64,000 bases of DNA from Blasia pusilla (lineage: Eukaryota > Marchantiophyta > Marchantiopsida > Blasiales), in NCBI GenBank assembly GCA_050084515.1, contig CM114274.1, positions 41,850,001 to 41,914,000 on the forward strand, in the 5' to 3' direction. Made by a program: the position numbers and the translations under genes. This document shows, piece after piece, positions 34,195 to 45,399 of this stretch; within the stretch, counting starts at the first letter, position 1; each line of letters begins with the position of its first letter. The notes below the pieces were generated by a model. The model made no database searches. It saw only the letters and a program-made list of their open reading frames with translations, and was not told the DNA's origin.

Positions 34195-35965
34195 GACACA
34201 TTTCTTGGTGTGTGCTAACACATTTATTTAATATATATGTATATGGAATATTATTACATCGGCTTCCCAACTTGCAAACTTACAACGAGAAACGACTGAA
34301 GCTTGCACCACCTAGCATTGTGGCTAACCATATGTATCCCTAACGATCTCCACGAGAAGCACTTGAACTTTGCCCTGGAATGGGGCTAGTGCGGTTAAAG
34401 ATATCACTTCCAGGGTTCGCGGTACAATGCGTCACTCCATTCAATCAGTGTTTTCCATTATATTCGCATAGTCCGAATGCGCAAACTCCAGGCACTCCGT
34501 GTTTCGAGGCACACTTCGAACCACAGCGGCCGCAGTTGGAGGGGTCCAATAGTAAGTTCTTGCAGACCCCTTTGCAGCAAGTGAATCCGAAAGAGCATTT
34601 GACGAAACAGGAGCCGCAGTGTTCATCGTCGGTCTTGGTGTCGACGCACGATCTTGGGTTGCAGCACGTATGACCAGCTGGGCTGTTACGGCATAGGTTC
34701 TTGTCGCTGGAGCATGTCGCCTCCCTCGGCAGGGTGCCATTCTTAGTACCATTACTACCTCCTGTAGTTCCCGGAAGAGTGCCATTCGTAGTACCGTTAC
34801 TGCCTCCTCCTGTAGTCCCCGGAAGAGTGCCATTCGTAGTACCGTTACTGGCCCCTCCTGTAGTCCCCGGAAGAGTACCATTCGTAGAACCACTGCTAAT
34901 GTCGGCCTCCGCGACCTGCAGAAGGACTGCAGCGGCCATCAGGCAGAAGAAAACAGTCATGGACTTCATCGTAGATGTGCTCTCGAGAACAATCGGAAGA
35001 AAGCAGGAAGGGGGCGGTAGCAAGCTGCGGAGCTCAAGTGAAACTTGAAACCTAAATTGTGCGTGTAGATCAGCTGCTGTCCTGGAATTTGATATCGCTA
35101 CTGAGCGATACCCTCGCTATAAATTCAAGACGGAACGCTTGAGTTTCGATCAGCCAAACGCTCATTTCTGCAACCTTCATTGACAACAGATCTGTGACCA
35201 TGATCTGAATGCACATGTCAATGACTTGTGCAACGTGTTGACTCTGTTGAATTAGTATTACGAGGCAAAGAGACGTGCACTTGGGTGATACATTCGAGAG
35301 CACCTCCGCGCTATGTTCGGCGAATTGACATTTTGGGTTCAACTCACAATCCGCAACCATGCTGGAATACACAATTTCATCTCGTCGGACTCCTCATCCT
35401 TTGTTTGAATGCCCATGCACCGAAAGCGCTCTTTTCACGAAACCTTTTCGGCGTCTCCACTCTCAGGGAAATCCAGGTCGTCAAGATGTCATGCGTACGC
35501 ACGTACGATCTCAAGCAACACGCCGCTAGTTTGACTACTCAAGCTTCCGAACATTTTGCGACCTCAAAACTAAACTAGAACACACTGGTTGGTTAGACTT
35601 CTCTTACTTCGGAACGTGTTTCTGTTTCTGCGCAGTTGGACCTCTCATGCTCGCGAGCCGTAGGGTTTCGGAAATGTAAGTCATGGCAAAATAGATCTAC
35701 AGGTCACCAGTGGAAACTGCCCTCAAAACGCACTTTCGAGATACATATCATGTGAGTGATGTGGCGGTGGCTTGTATATTTTAATATTAAAAAAACTGAT
35801 ATTAAATTTATAGATTAATTTTTTTGACATTAAAATCAAAATGTATGGCCGGGGCAATAAATTTTACCAAACGTGAGCTCCAACGAGATTGAAGTAAAAT
35901 TAACTGGAAGATCCTGCCATCGCATTCTAGCGAGCCAAATTTTTTTGAGAGGAAACCACAATGTT
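34195..35965. repeat. Inverted repeat, left arm (about 1.77 kb)
   Basis: This arm is repeated in opposite orientation at about 37,690-39,450. Matching landmarks from the outside in: AAATAAATGTG with CACCAAGAA; the stop-proximal 3' flank with GGATACATATGGTTAGCCAC; the STIG1 coding region; GCGATATCAAATTCCAGGAC; and ACATATCATG/GTAAAATTTATGG near the inner end. The flanks differ by indels and many substitutions, but the coding parts are almost identical. Confidence 0.85.
34445..34969 (-). CDS. STIG1-type secreted cysteine-rich protein, copy 1
   Basis: The frame encodes 174 aa from the ATG at 34,969. That start is chosen because a signal peptide follows (MKSMTVFFCLMAAAVLLQVA, cleavage expected near EADIS). 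Residues about 25-80 hold three related units of NGTLPGTTGG type with at least seven Asn-Gly-Thr glycosylation sites. From about residue 85 lies a STIG1-like domain with paired cysteines (HTCCNPRSCVDTKTDDEHCG, then TCCKGVCKN and NCGRCGSKCASKHG, ending CEYNGKH). The family are small apoplastic proteins, including tomato pollen-stigma and lipid-binding signals; the role in this plant is unknown. An AATAAA lies about 220 bp after the stop (complement of 34,223-34,228). An upstream in-frame extension of 18 codons exists but lies before the signal peptide. Confidence 0.88.
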   Translation of the reverse strand: MKSMTVFFCLMAAAVLLQVAEADISSGSTNGTLPGTTGGASNGTTNGTLPGTTGGGSNGTTNGTLPGTTGGSNGTKNGTLPREATCSSDKNLCRNSPAGHTCCNPRSCVDTKTDDEHCGSCFVKCSFGFTCCKGVCKNLLLDPSNCGRCGSKCASKHGVPGVCAFGLCEYNGKH

Positions 35966-35979
35966 TTACTCAAACTAGC

Positions 35980-36423
35980 ATGTGGATCTCGAATGCAGTA
36001 GCCCATGGGGACTTCGGCCAAGGCAAAGTGAGCAAGGGCTTGAGGATCACAAAAAAGAAGAATACTCTACTCAAAGTTGTGGAGATGAATGGCAGCTGCC
36101 AAGTGGTAAATACTGACAGGATGCCCTTCCTACTTCCAGCTGTGGAGAATAAGCACATCAATGTCCGGTTAAAAGACATAGTAACAACTAAATAGGGAGA
36201 GTGTAGAGATCCTGAAGTCTTTCCCACGGGAATAATTGAGAACGAGTTCAAAAGCGGCGCGCTGGGTGCACATTCCATAGACCCAGATTTAGCTCCAAGA
36301 GCTGAATTCACCAACTATGACCGTTTTCTTCTAGAAAAGAAGAACCGAATCTACGGAGATCAATTCCACTCCCCAGATTGGAATTTTTTTATCAAAATGA
36401 ATAAGACCACTTATCATGTCTGA
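35980..36423 (+). pseudogene. Unrecognised coding-like island in the inverted-repeat spacer
   Basis: One frame runs from the ATG at 35,980 to a TGA at 36,421, broken only by a TAG at 36,193. It reads GLRITKKKNTLLKVVEMNGS, MPFLLPAVENKHINVRLKD, the stop, then EVFPTGIIENEFKSGALGAH and YDRFLLEKKNRIYGDQFHSP. The composition is protein-like, with mixed charged and hydrophobic residues and few rare words, and continues across the stop, as in a recent pseudogene or an intron-containing exon. No family was recognised. It lies between the two STIG1 arms and is not duplicated. Confidence 0.35.
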
Positions 36424-37690
36424 GAAGGGTCTTCAAAGTACAGAACACGTTTTACTTTTACAGTGGGGATGGTATTTTCGAAAATCCCCAGCAATTGCAA
36501 GAAAGGATTCGTGAAGACATGTGCGTGAAATTCCGTTTACAGATGGAGATCCCGTTTCACAGTGATTGATCATCGGGCCAACTAGACCTGCGACTTGTCG
36601 TAGCTGAGACGTAGTAACTTCGATGTTCAATCGATTGGTGGGTGTATCTTGTAATGCGAGCCATAAAATTCTTTCCTCTAAGGCTGATTCTTTTTGGCTC
36701 TGCCATACGTCAAAGACTAGACACCAACCAGCTGTCTTCTCCTTCCGGTGCAATGGCGTTAGAATGGGTTCTCGGGGTTCAAATTTCAGTTATTTACACG
36801 AGCCTCATTTTATAGAATCCTGCGGCATTTGTGAAGTGGTTATGGACTGAAGATGATTCTTTTCGTCTAGAACCTTTCGTCTGTTTCTTCCATGGGAGCT
36901 TATACCTAGAAAAGACGACTTTGTTTATGCTGAGGTGGGGTCAGTATAGATATTCTTCACATGAGAACCCTCTTCAAAACACTTAATCCTTTCTTGTATT
37001 TATAACATGGACAGTTTCTACGTGCTGGGAGGTCTAACCCTAAACAAACAAACAGAATCTGGGAGGCATAGGTGTAAACAAGTAGACTAGAGCTGATCTC
37101 AGTCTTGTTCACTGAACAGTATGACCTCCCGCGCCGTTGGGAATCTCTTAAATATTGGGGTTGAGACCTCTCACAGCATCCATGACTGGATTAGCTCTCA
37201 AAATGAACAACAGGACAGAGCTCACAGTGCCATAGAGCCACGTAGAAGCCTGTTCCACGAGCCCATATGAAGAAGGCCTTTGCGCACAAAGCTTTGGACC
37301 TCTGTGCGGATAGGGAGATGGACATTTCAGAGACACCAACGATTACTCTAACATCTCTCCATTTAAAACTTATCATCTGAAAACTGAACTAGACACCTAA
37401 ACAAACAAACTATACACCCTAAGCAAACTATGAAACATCTAAGACCTCAACAAGACCTGTAATAACAATTATCTTAGGTCTGGTCGCTACAAAATCCTGC
37501 TTGATGAGCAAGACCTAAATTCAATTAAGATCTGACAAAGAATATGCTAGCCCTAGAACATCTGCAGAAGCGGCTAAGGTTCCTCTGACCTCTATCTGAG
37601 ATATGCGACTGCGAGGAGTGTGAGAATAGACGAGATGCAAAATTTCTCGATTCATACTCCAGTTGTGATATAGAACACGATCAGGAAAAA
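36424..37690. other. Spacer of the STIG1 inverted repeat, nothing further recognised
   Basis: A minus-strand frame at 36,433-36,753 (SALEERILWLALQDTPTNRL) has protein-like composition but no family match. The remainder has only short frames. Confidence 0.4.
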
Positions 37691-39450
37691 ATGGCGTCTA
37701 CTCCCCCAAAAAAATGGCTTGCTAGAACGATGGCAGGATCTTCCAATAAATCTCACTTCAATCTACTTGGAGCTGACGGTTGGGTAAAATTTATGGCCCC
37801 TGCCATACATTTTCATTTCAAATTTAATGTAGTAATCTAATTTTCCAAAAGAATAAAATAATATTAAAATATATTTAATATTAAAAATATATACCGCACC
37901 ATCACTCCCATGATATGTATCTCGAAAGTGCGTAGTCAAATGTTTTCAGAGAAATTTCCACTGGTGACCTGTAGATCTATTTTGCTATGACTTACACCTC
38001 CGAAACCCCACTGCTCGCGAGCATGAGAAGCTCCGACTTCCGCAGTTTGGAATCGGAAACACGTTCCGAAGTAAGAGAAGTCTAACCAACCAGTGCGTAG
38101 TAGCGTTGTAGTTTAGTTTTGAGATCGCAAAAATGTTCGGACGCGTGAGAAGTCAAACGAGCAGCGTGTTGTTTGGAGATCGTACGTGGGCACGCATGAA
38201 ATCTTGACGACCTGGAATTCACTCCTTGAATTTCTCGGAGGTGCGCTAAGAGTGGAGACGCCGAAAGAGTTTCATGAGAAGAGCGCGTTCGGTGACACGG
38301 GCATTCAAACAAAGGATGAGGAGTCCGACGAGTTGAAATTGTATATTGTATTGTGAGTTGAACCCAAAATTTCAACTCGCCGAACAAAGCGCGCAGGTGC
38401 ACGTCTCTCTACCTCGTGATACTAATTCAACAGAGTCAACACGTTGCACATGTCATTGACATGTGCATTCACACTCAGATCATGGTCATCAGTCTGGTGA
38501 GAATGAAGGGTTGCAGAAATGAGTGTTTGGCTGATCGAAATTCAAGCTTTCCGTCTTGCATATGTAAGGAGAGTATCGCTCAGTAGCGATATCAAATTCC
38601 AGGACATCAGCTGATCTACACGCACAATTTAGGTTTCAAGTTTCACTTGCGCTCCGCAGCTTGCTACCTCCCGATTGTTCTCGAGAGCACGCCTACGATG
38701 AAGTCCATGACTGTTTTCTTCTGCCTGATGGCCGCTGCAGTCCTTCTGCAGGTCGCGGAGGCCGACATTAGCAGTGGTTCTACGAATGGTACTCTTCCGG
38801 GGACTACAGGAGGGGCCAGTAACGGTACTACGAATGGCACTCTTCCGGGGACTACAGGAGGAGGCAGTAACGGTACTACGAATGGCACTCTTCCGGGGAC
38901 TACAGGAGGTAGTAATGGTACTAAGAATGGCACCCTGCCGAGGGAGGCGACATGCTCCAGCGACAAGAACCTATGCCGTAACAGCCCAGCTGGTCATACG
39001 TGCTGCAACCCAAGATCGTGCGTCGACACCAAGACCGACGATGAACACTGCGGCTCCTGTTTCGTCAAATGCTCTTTCGGATTCACTTGCTGCAAAGGGG
39101 TCTGCAAGAACTTACTATTGGACCCCTCCAACTGCGGCCGCTGTGGTTCGAAGTGTGCCTCGAAACACGGAGTGCCTGGAGTTTGCGCATTCGGACTATG
39201 CGAATATAATGGAAAACACTGATGGAATGGAGTGACGCATTGTACCGGGAACTCTAAAACTGATTACCATTTCTACGGCAAAGCTCAAGTGTTTCTCCTG
39301 GAGATCGTTAGGGATACATATGGTTAGCCACAATGCTAGGTTGTCCAAGCCTGAGTAGTTTCTCGCTGTAAGTCTGCAAGTTGATCAGCTGATGTAAAAC
39401 TATTGCATATCCTGATATCAAATAAATAAATGTGTACGCACGCACCAAGA
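37690..39450. repeat. Inverted repeat, right arm
   Basis: Reverse complement partner of about 34,195-35,965; see that arm for landmarks. The inner end starts near GGCAGGATCTTCC (37,730), matching the complement of GGAAGATCCTGCC near 35,908. The outer end runs past AATAAATAAATGTG (39,421). Confidence 0.85.
38698..39222 (+). CDS. STIG1-type secreted cysteine-rich protein, copy 2
   Basis: 174 aa, same start choice and domains as the copy at 34,445-34,969 on the other strand: signal peptide, NGT-rich repeats, C-terminal STIG1 cysteine domain. By eye the 525-bp coding regions differ at only one position, a silent change in a Gly codon of the third repeat (GGA/GGG). The flanks immediately before the ATG differ by a 12-bp indel and several substitutions, and the 3' flank diverges soon after the stop. 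An AATAAA lies at 39,421-39,426. Equal length and identical protein suggest both genes are maintained or have been homogenised. Confidence 0.88.
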   Translation: MKSMTVFFCLMAAAVLLQVAEADISSGSTNGTLPGTTGGASNGTTNGTLPGTTGGGSNGTTNGTLPGTTGGSNGTKNGTLPREATCSSDKNLCRNSPAGHTCCNPRSCVDTKTDDEHCGSCFVKCSFGFTCCKGVCKNLLLDPSNCGRCGSKCASKHGVPGVCAFGLCEYNGKH

Positions 39451-39759
39451 AACTTTTATATTGCACTTCCTAGCCAACATCATACATGCTTACCAAAATT
39501 CACCCGGTCACATGCTTCTAACTAATCTACCTATCTTTGGACGAAGTCTTCTTCGGAATATCCGTGTAATTTCCATCAATACTTATCTTATCTCCTCATA
39601 AGAATCTTCACTAAGTACTGTTGTTATATATATCCATTTTATTATAAAAGAAAGGTAATAAAAACTCAAAAGAGGAATCAAAAAATGCAAAAAAGAATGC
39701 AAAAACAAAATGGTAACAAGCCAACGCAAACACCGACTCAATGAGCTACACGATTGATA

Positions 39760-42700
39760 GCTTGGTAAGGCGTGAAAGGATGACGAGGCGAGCGACCCCA
39801 CCACCTCCGCACGATGTATCAATGGCAGGGCTTGTGCACGTTGTAAGGTCATTGAGATGCATTGCCGAAAATAAGTAGTAACTATCGAGAGAGACAGACT
39901 ACAAGAAGGGGCAAGGTGATGATTCTCGAGGGACTGGTAAGCATATGTTTTCAGGAAAGTATCAAAAGACACATGTAAATGACCGAATACTTCCAATGCA
40001 AAAGGAATAAATCCATCTGTCGCATGTCTTATAGCTTAACTTAACTCCTTGATTCTTGCTGCAGGTTCGGCCGCCAAGCCTTTGGTTTGTGCGGCTCCAC
40101 ACACCAAGTCAGAATGTGTTGGATCATCAACCACCACATCACCTACTGTTCGGAATCCACCTCGAGACATAACAAAATCCACTCTCCAACGAGAGGTTGC
40201 TTGTGTGGTTGGAGGTAAGACATGGAGTTGCTCTTGCCCAACGGTGTATCTTGTAGTACGAGCCACAATTCCTACCACTTCTCTAATGACATCGTGTGTG
40301 GTCGTTCGTTTTCCATCATATGCACATCGGAGAATATGGATACCCTTGGTATCAATGGGATCCCCGCATACACAGTTCGGCACACTTAAGAGAGAAGGAT
40401 GGGGAAGTCCAAGACGTAACCGCAAAGCTGTCGAGAATATACTTCGAGGAAGACGAAATGGAAGAATAAGAGGATTTGCAGTAAGCCACGCCCTCGCTCC
40501 GGTACCCACACAAGAACGTAGACGAGCTCAATTAGTGTCAGACGATGCCTCGGAGAGAATGCTGGAAAAGTTTATTTGATGCAGATTCTCATAGATATGC
40601 CCTTGAAGTCGATCAAGCCCTTGCGTTATCCGTTGACTGAAAGGGGGTAGAGTTGCTTGTGTAGCAAGCGGAAGAAGGGCTCATCTTGTTCAGATCTCAC
40701 TTGTTGTTGAAATAGCAAGTCTCCCTCCTCTACATGGGTGATATGATCCATCAAGATAAGTATATCTCCTTGAAGAAACCTTGAAGTCATAATCGGTGCT
40801 ACCAACGCCCAACTCTGCGAAAAGGTTACGGGAGCAGATGCGACTATTGAGGACAGTCCCACCCCTCCAAAAGAAATAGGCAAGATAGCTTGTCGTGAAG
40901 CAAAGACACCATCCTCTCCCTGAAAGGTATTCGGGCCAAGAAGTTGAGCAAAAGTTGCCAAGATAGAAGCGTCAAAAGAGGCCAACGGATGTAAGAACCT
41001 TGAACTGGGAGGACAAGTCCAAAGAAGGTTGGAAGGACGTCGTAGAAAACATTGGGAGAGAATCCCATAAGCCACTTGGGGATCCCTTAGATGAGGTAAC
41101 AAATGAAGCCATTCCACGTCTTTCAAAAGGGCCTCATCCAAGAACTTTGAGACATAATCGATGAAGCCAATTGGGACCCCAAGAACTCTAACCCCTTCAA
41201 TGTAGATGGGAAAATCAGGAGTTGGTGGGATGAGTGTTGAGGGAAGGCATGAAGTAGACCATACTTTATATTTACTAGGTTGGACTTTAAGGTTTAAGAA
41301 AGAGAGTTGCTCCACGAAATGGGTATTAGCAAGAACCACTTCAGAAGAAGGACCTATAATGTGAGTGTCATCAACAATAGAAGGGAAAAGACAAGATGGA
41401 AATGCTTGTGCTGATGCTCGAAGGACACGAAAATGGGCAATGGCAAAGAGTGGGCTATCCATGGGTTCACCTTGACATGTGTCTCAAGCCGATTGTAGAA
41501 TATTATATTCCCCAGATGTAGCATGATGGGAACAGATAATGGACGTATCATAGGCATTGAAGGAGCGAAAAAATGGAATGATGCTCGCGAGTTGTCCTCC
41601 TGCACAACGTAACTCCTCAAAGATGGCTGCATGAGAAACTGAATTGAATGCGTTAGCCACATCAACTTGGATTGCTATTCAATCATGATGAATATCAAGA
41701 GTGGAGCGAATCCCATTCACCAGTGCCTACTAACCTCCAAGAGTTGCCACTCTAAATTGATGAGGAAATAAGTGGGCACTTTAGTGAGGATGAAATTGCA
41801 AGCATAGGGATCACCAAACCAATCGGTATAAAACCTCTCCTATAGCCAAAGGGCGCACACCTGAAGGAGGCTTATCCATAGCCAAGAAACGACAAGCCCC
41901 TAAGAGCCTACAGATAAAGAATGGGAGACGACCTGCCACCATACGTGCACACACCTTATATAGAGAGACAACGCCACTTGCTGAATCTGCTGGGATAAAG
42001 CAATCGCGGAGATGCTCAAAAACCATCCCTGATAGCCCGCTTGCTGATAAGCAAGGAGTATGCAGAAAAGCCCTTGTAAAAACCTCCAAGTCAAGGTCCG
42101 TTGTACAATCTTCCACAAAAGGTGGAGCATTGGCACTAGAAGAAGGCTGACGAGCTTCTAAAAGAGCCACTATTTCCGCACTTGGAACCGCCGGAGAAAG
42201 AAGACCCAATGCTCGAGCTGCACGTGAAAACTCATCAACCTGCTCCAAAAGTAGACTTTTTCAAACGCATTGTTGTATTGAAGGCCTCTCATGATTGGCA
42301 TGTTGAGTGGGATGAGCTACAGCTAAGGACTCTGCTCGAAGTACATGCTCATTTTGAAGATTCTCGCAATCCCCAAACATAAAGCATTGAATACATGTGG
42401 AGGTTTCACGATGACCCGTTGCACCACCTCTTGGAGGGAGGAGTAAAATCCATTGTGGGAAGAGTAATAGGAGATACCAAGCATTGATATCTATGGGGTC
42501 ACGTGGTAAGCTTTCTAATGGGAAAAGCAATGCTTGTTGGGTGATGGGACGAAGAGCAATAGGAATGCGAGTGTAGAGTCTAGGAGGAGGAAGACCAGGA
42601 TGGAAAGAGCGAAGGAGATCAATTTGGCTTAACCACGTCCAAGCAGTCATTGTTGGGAGTGCAGTAGGAGGTGGTATCGGGTTAGGGATTGAAGGCCCAA

Positions 42701-42920
42701 GCATGGATCAACAGTAAAGCTTATGTCTTTTGATCCCATTAGGAGCAAACTCCTTACCACAAGGTATGCAACGAACCTTTGGTACAAATGGAGAAGTAGG
42801 GGCCAACGATGCATCGAAGGGGCAAGTCATCGAAGACAAGGAAAGACGTATGAAACGTGGTTTGGAGAAAGCATGAGGATAACGAGAAAAGAAAAAGTAT
42901 TGGAATCCGTCCAAAAGAAA
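39760..42920 (-). pseudogene. Non-LTR retrotransposon with restriction-like endonuclease, copy 1
   Basis: Minus strand, N to C. Near 42,720-42,780, CIPCGKEFAPNGIKRHKLYC is a C2HC zinc finger of the type found at the N terminus of R2-like elements. Near 42,050-41,810 come LSASGLSGMVFEHLRDCF, CRFLAMDKPPSGVRPLAIGE (RT motifs with PSGVRPLAIGE). At 41,369-41,380 SIVDDTHIIG contains the catalytic DD box. RT thumb sequence follows to 40,626. Near 40,460-40,320 CVCGDPIDTKGIHILRC (CxC...H...C) and near 40,130 RVDFVMSRGGFRT and GDVVVDDPT fit the zinc motif and PD-(D/E)XK-like endonuclease of this clade. Frames shift near 41,800-41,460 and 40,600, so the copy is dead. An A-rich 3' tail region lies near 39,600-39,720. 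Confidence 0.75.
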
Positions 42921-42929
42921 TTCAAATTA

Positions 42930-43770
42930 AGAGAAGAAGATTAGGAAATACCGAATTTATGATTGAAAGTCACTAGAAGAAAAATATACAAAGCAATTGA
43001 AAAGAAAAAGTGATCTATATGGTATCGGAAGAGGTGGCTCAAGAATATGAATTTCTAATGTCCTTAAGGAAATGGCAAACGTATGTAGGGGCAAAACAGT
43101 AAGGTAAGGAGTTGAAAGAGCAAGGAAGACTTTTGGGAGGAATTGACCTAAATCAAACCTAAACACAAGAATAGGCGCCTACAGAGAAGGAGGAAAAACT
43201 AGAAAACCTACTTGATATGAAAGAAAAAGCTCGTCAAGATGACCGAAACAAGCCCAAACATGTCCAAAACCAACATTCCAAGAGAAAGTTATGAAAGAAA
43301 TTGGAAACACCAAAAAAGAAGATGTGAGGAGTAAGTGAGCCATCCACCAATGACCGCTATGACAGAATGAGTTCGTAATGTTGGGCCTAGCCCGTATCAA
43401 AAGATCCAAAAAAGCAAGAGGCATCCCTTAAACCCATGGTAACCCGGTATCACTCTCTAAGGAGAGCGTTATGTTTGAAATTGCGAATAGGAATCTATGA
43501 GCACATTTAGGAGAGAAGGAGGTCCAAAGATCCCAAGAACTTTGGAAAACTCAATCTTAAGTGAAAAAAAGAAGAACCCAAAGTTCAAGCTTGAGAAGAT
43601 GAAACATTGGGCCTTAGATTCAAAAGATTGGATCACCATGAAAATAGTTACAAGCAAAATTCTAGACGTCCCTCCATCTCCTCCGCCATAGTCCTCCTCC
43701 ACTCGAATAAAAAATTGAACTCTTGTCTTTTTCTTACTCCTTATGCTTCTCTGAGGATTCCGAGTCCATT
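42930..43770. other. Probable 5' leader of the non-LTR element and unassigned DNA
   Basis: Lies directly upstream of the zinc-finger end of copy 1 and before the inverted second copy. Short frames (for example 43,469-43,702) have no family features. Confidence 0.35.
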
Positions 43771-43774
43771 CTCG

Positions 43775-44160
43775 TGTGTGTTCATCTGCGGGTACTAGAG
43801 CGAGGGCGTGGCTTGCTGCAAATTCTATTATTCTTCCACTTTGTCTCCCTCAAAGTATATTCTCAACAACTTCGCGGTTACGCCTTGGACTTGCCCATCC
43901 TTCTCTATTAGGTGTGCCAAATTGTGTATGCGAGGATGGCATTGATGCCAAGGGTATCCATATTCTATGATGTGCACATGGTGGAGAACAAACGGCCACA
44001 CATGATGTCATTAGAGAGGCGGTAGCATCGATAGCTTGTACTACACGATACACCGTTGGGCAAGAGCAACTCCATATCTTACCTTCAACCACACAAATAA
44101 CCTCTTGTCGGAGAGTGGATCTTGTTATGTCTCGAGATGTATTTCGCACACTAGGAAGAT
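43775..44160 (+). pseudogene. Non-LTR retrotransposon fragment, copy 2
   Basis: The plus-strand reading TRARAWLAANSIILPLCLPQ, LRLGLAHPSLLGVPNCVCED, then after a stop CAHGGEQTATHD and RRVDLVMSRDVFRT, parallels 40,509-40,100 of copy 1 on the other strand. Only the region from the post-RT zinc motif to the endonuclease-like core remains, with a stop at the conserved leucine-rich turn near 43,968. Confidence 0.8.
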
Positions 44161-44219
44161 ATCCTCGTCCCTTACAAATCCTTAACGGTCAAAGTTTTAG
44201 CCATGCCTACGGGCTTGGC

Positions 44220-45390
44220 AAAATTAGGGGTGTACCACGGGTATAGATACGTCCTTAAGTCCGTTGACATGTAAAATCTTGAGGTGGCATGGAGATAAAT
44301 CAATAAAGATTTAATGTTACAAGGAGGTCTATGATAGAGTCCTAACACTTTGCATGCTCAAAGTCCATATTTGGATCCACTATTATTAATTGTAGATTTT
44401 TCCTTGTGAATAGTCATAGTTAATATGGTTTTTTCATGGGCTACAAATTTTAAAAGTAAGTATCTTTAATATCCTTTTACCTAAGTTTTTTCCCTATAGG
44501 TAGAAGTTAGATTTACTCACAATCATTCATCTTTATACTTGTGCGATGTTAAATCTTGATGACAAGGTTTGGCACTTGCCATAAATTCCTTTTATATTTT
44601 TTTGAAGAATCTTTGTTAAAAATTTCTGAGAGTTGGTGGCTTGTTGTTGCATAAGGATGTTTCAATCAAGATATAACAATGGCTCAAAATCCAATATCCA
44701 ATACTAGCAATTCTTATGATACTTTTCGATTCTGTTCATAGAATTGTTGGACTTTTCCACAAACCATCATATGTTTTAAACAAAATGAAACCAAAAATTG
44801 AATTAGTGGTGAACCTTGTGTTCCTATATAAAAGCAAAGTCAAAATGTTAGAAAACAAGCTAAGTACAAAAACATACAATGGGTAGCTCGCTGATTCTAG
44901 AAGAATTTCACCATATTATGACATTGAGAAAGTATCTTTGAAAAACATCCAATTCTCCCCCAATCTTTAGAAAAATTCAATTGATAGGAAATAATTGTGC
45001 CATGAAAATGAAGATGAGATTTAATAATGAAAGAATCAAATTCTACGAGCTTGTAAACTTCTACTATGCAAAAAATTGGATAAAATTCTTTAAATGCATT
45101 TCGTTGAAATTTAGAACAAGGATTCTTGCTATCCATCTTGCATTCTTGAAGACCACTTGTTCTCCCACCTTACTCTGAGTCCATGTATCTACAAAACATA
45201 TTCAATTACAACCGCATTGAATAAGGAAATCTTGAGTATTTGCAAATTTGAATGTATTACCTCTTTCCATTCTTTATCGGAATTATAATACAAAAATAAC
45301 GAGCATATGTCAAATGGTAAGATCAAAATAACTCCTAATAAGCTCAAATAGGGGATAACTTGCAGACCGAAATGGAAATCCGATAGGTAG
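44220..45390. other. AT-rich intergenic DNA, no gene seen
   Basis: About 1.2 kb with short AT-biased frames only. It ends at the start of the long inverted arm of the DNA transposon. Confidence 0.5.
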
Positions 45391-45399
45391 TAGGAATCC

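Noticed and set aside
34441-34893. Second open frame overlapping STIG1 copy 1 (150 codons, also in copy 2)
   Set aside because: It lies in another frame of the STIG1 coding region, has no signal peptide or domain, and its conservation follows from the near-identical DNA.
40049-40579. 176-codon plus-strand frame opposite the non-LTR element
   Set aside because: Shadow of the minus-strand endonuclease-like region, which has the CxC...H...C and VDFV motifs and a second copy at 43.8 kb.
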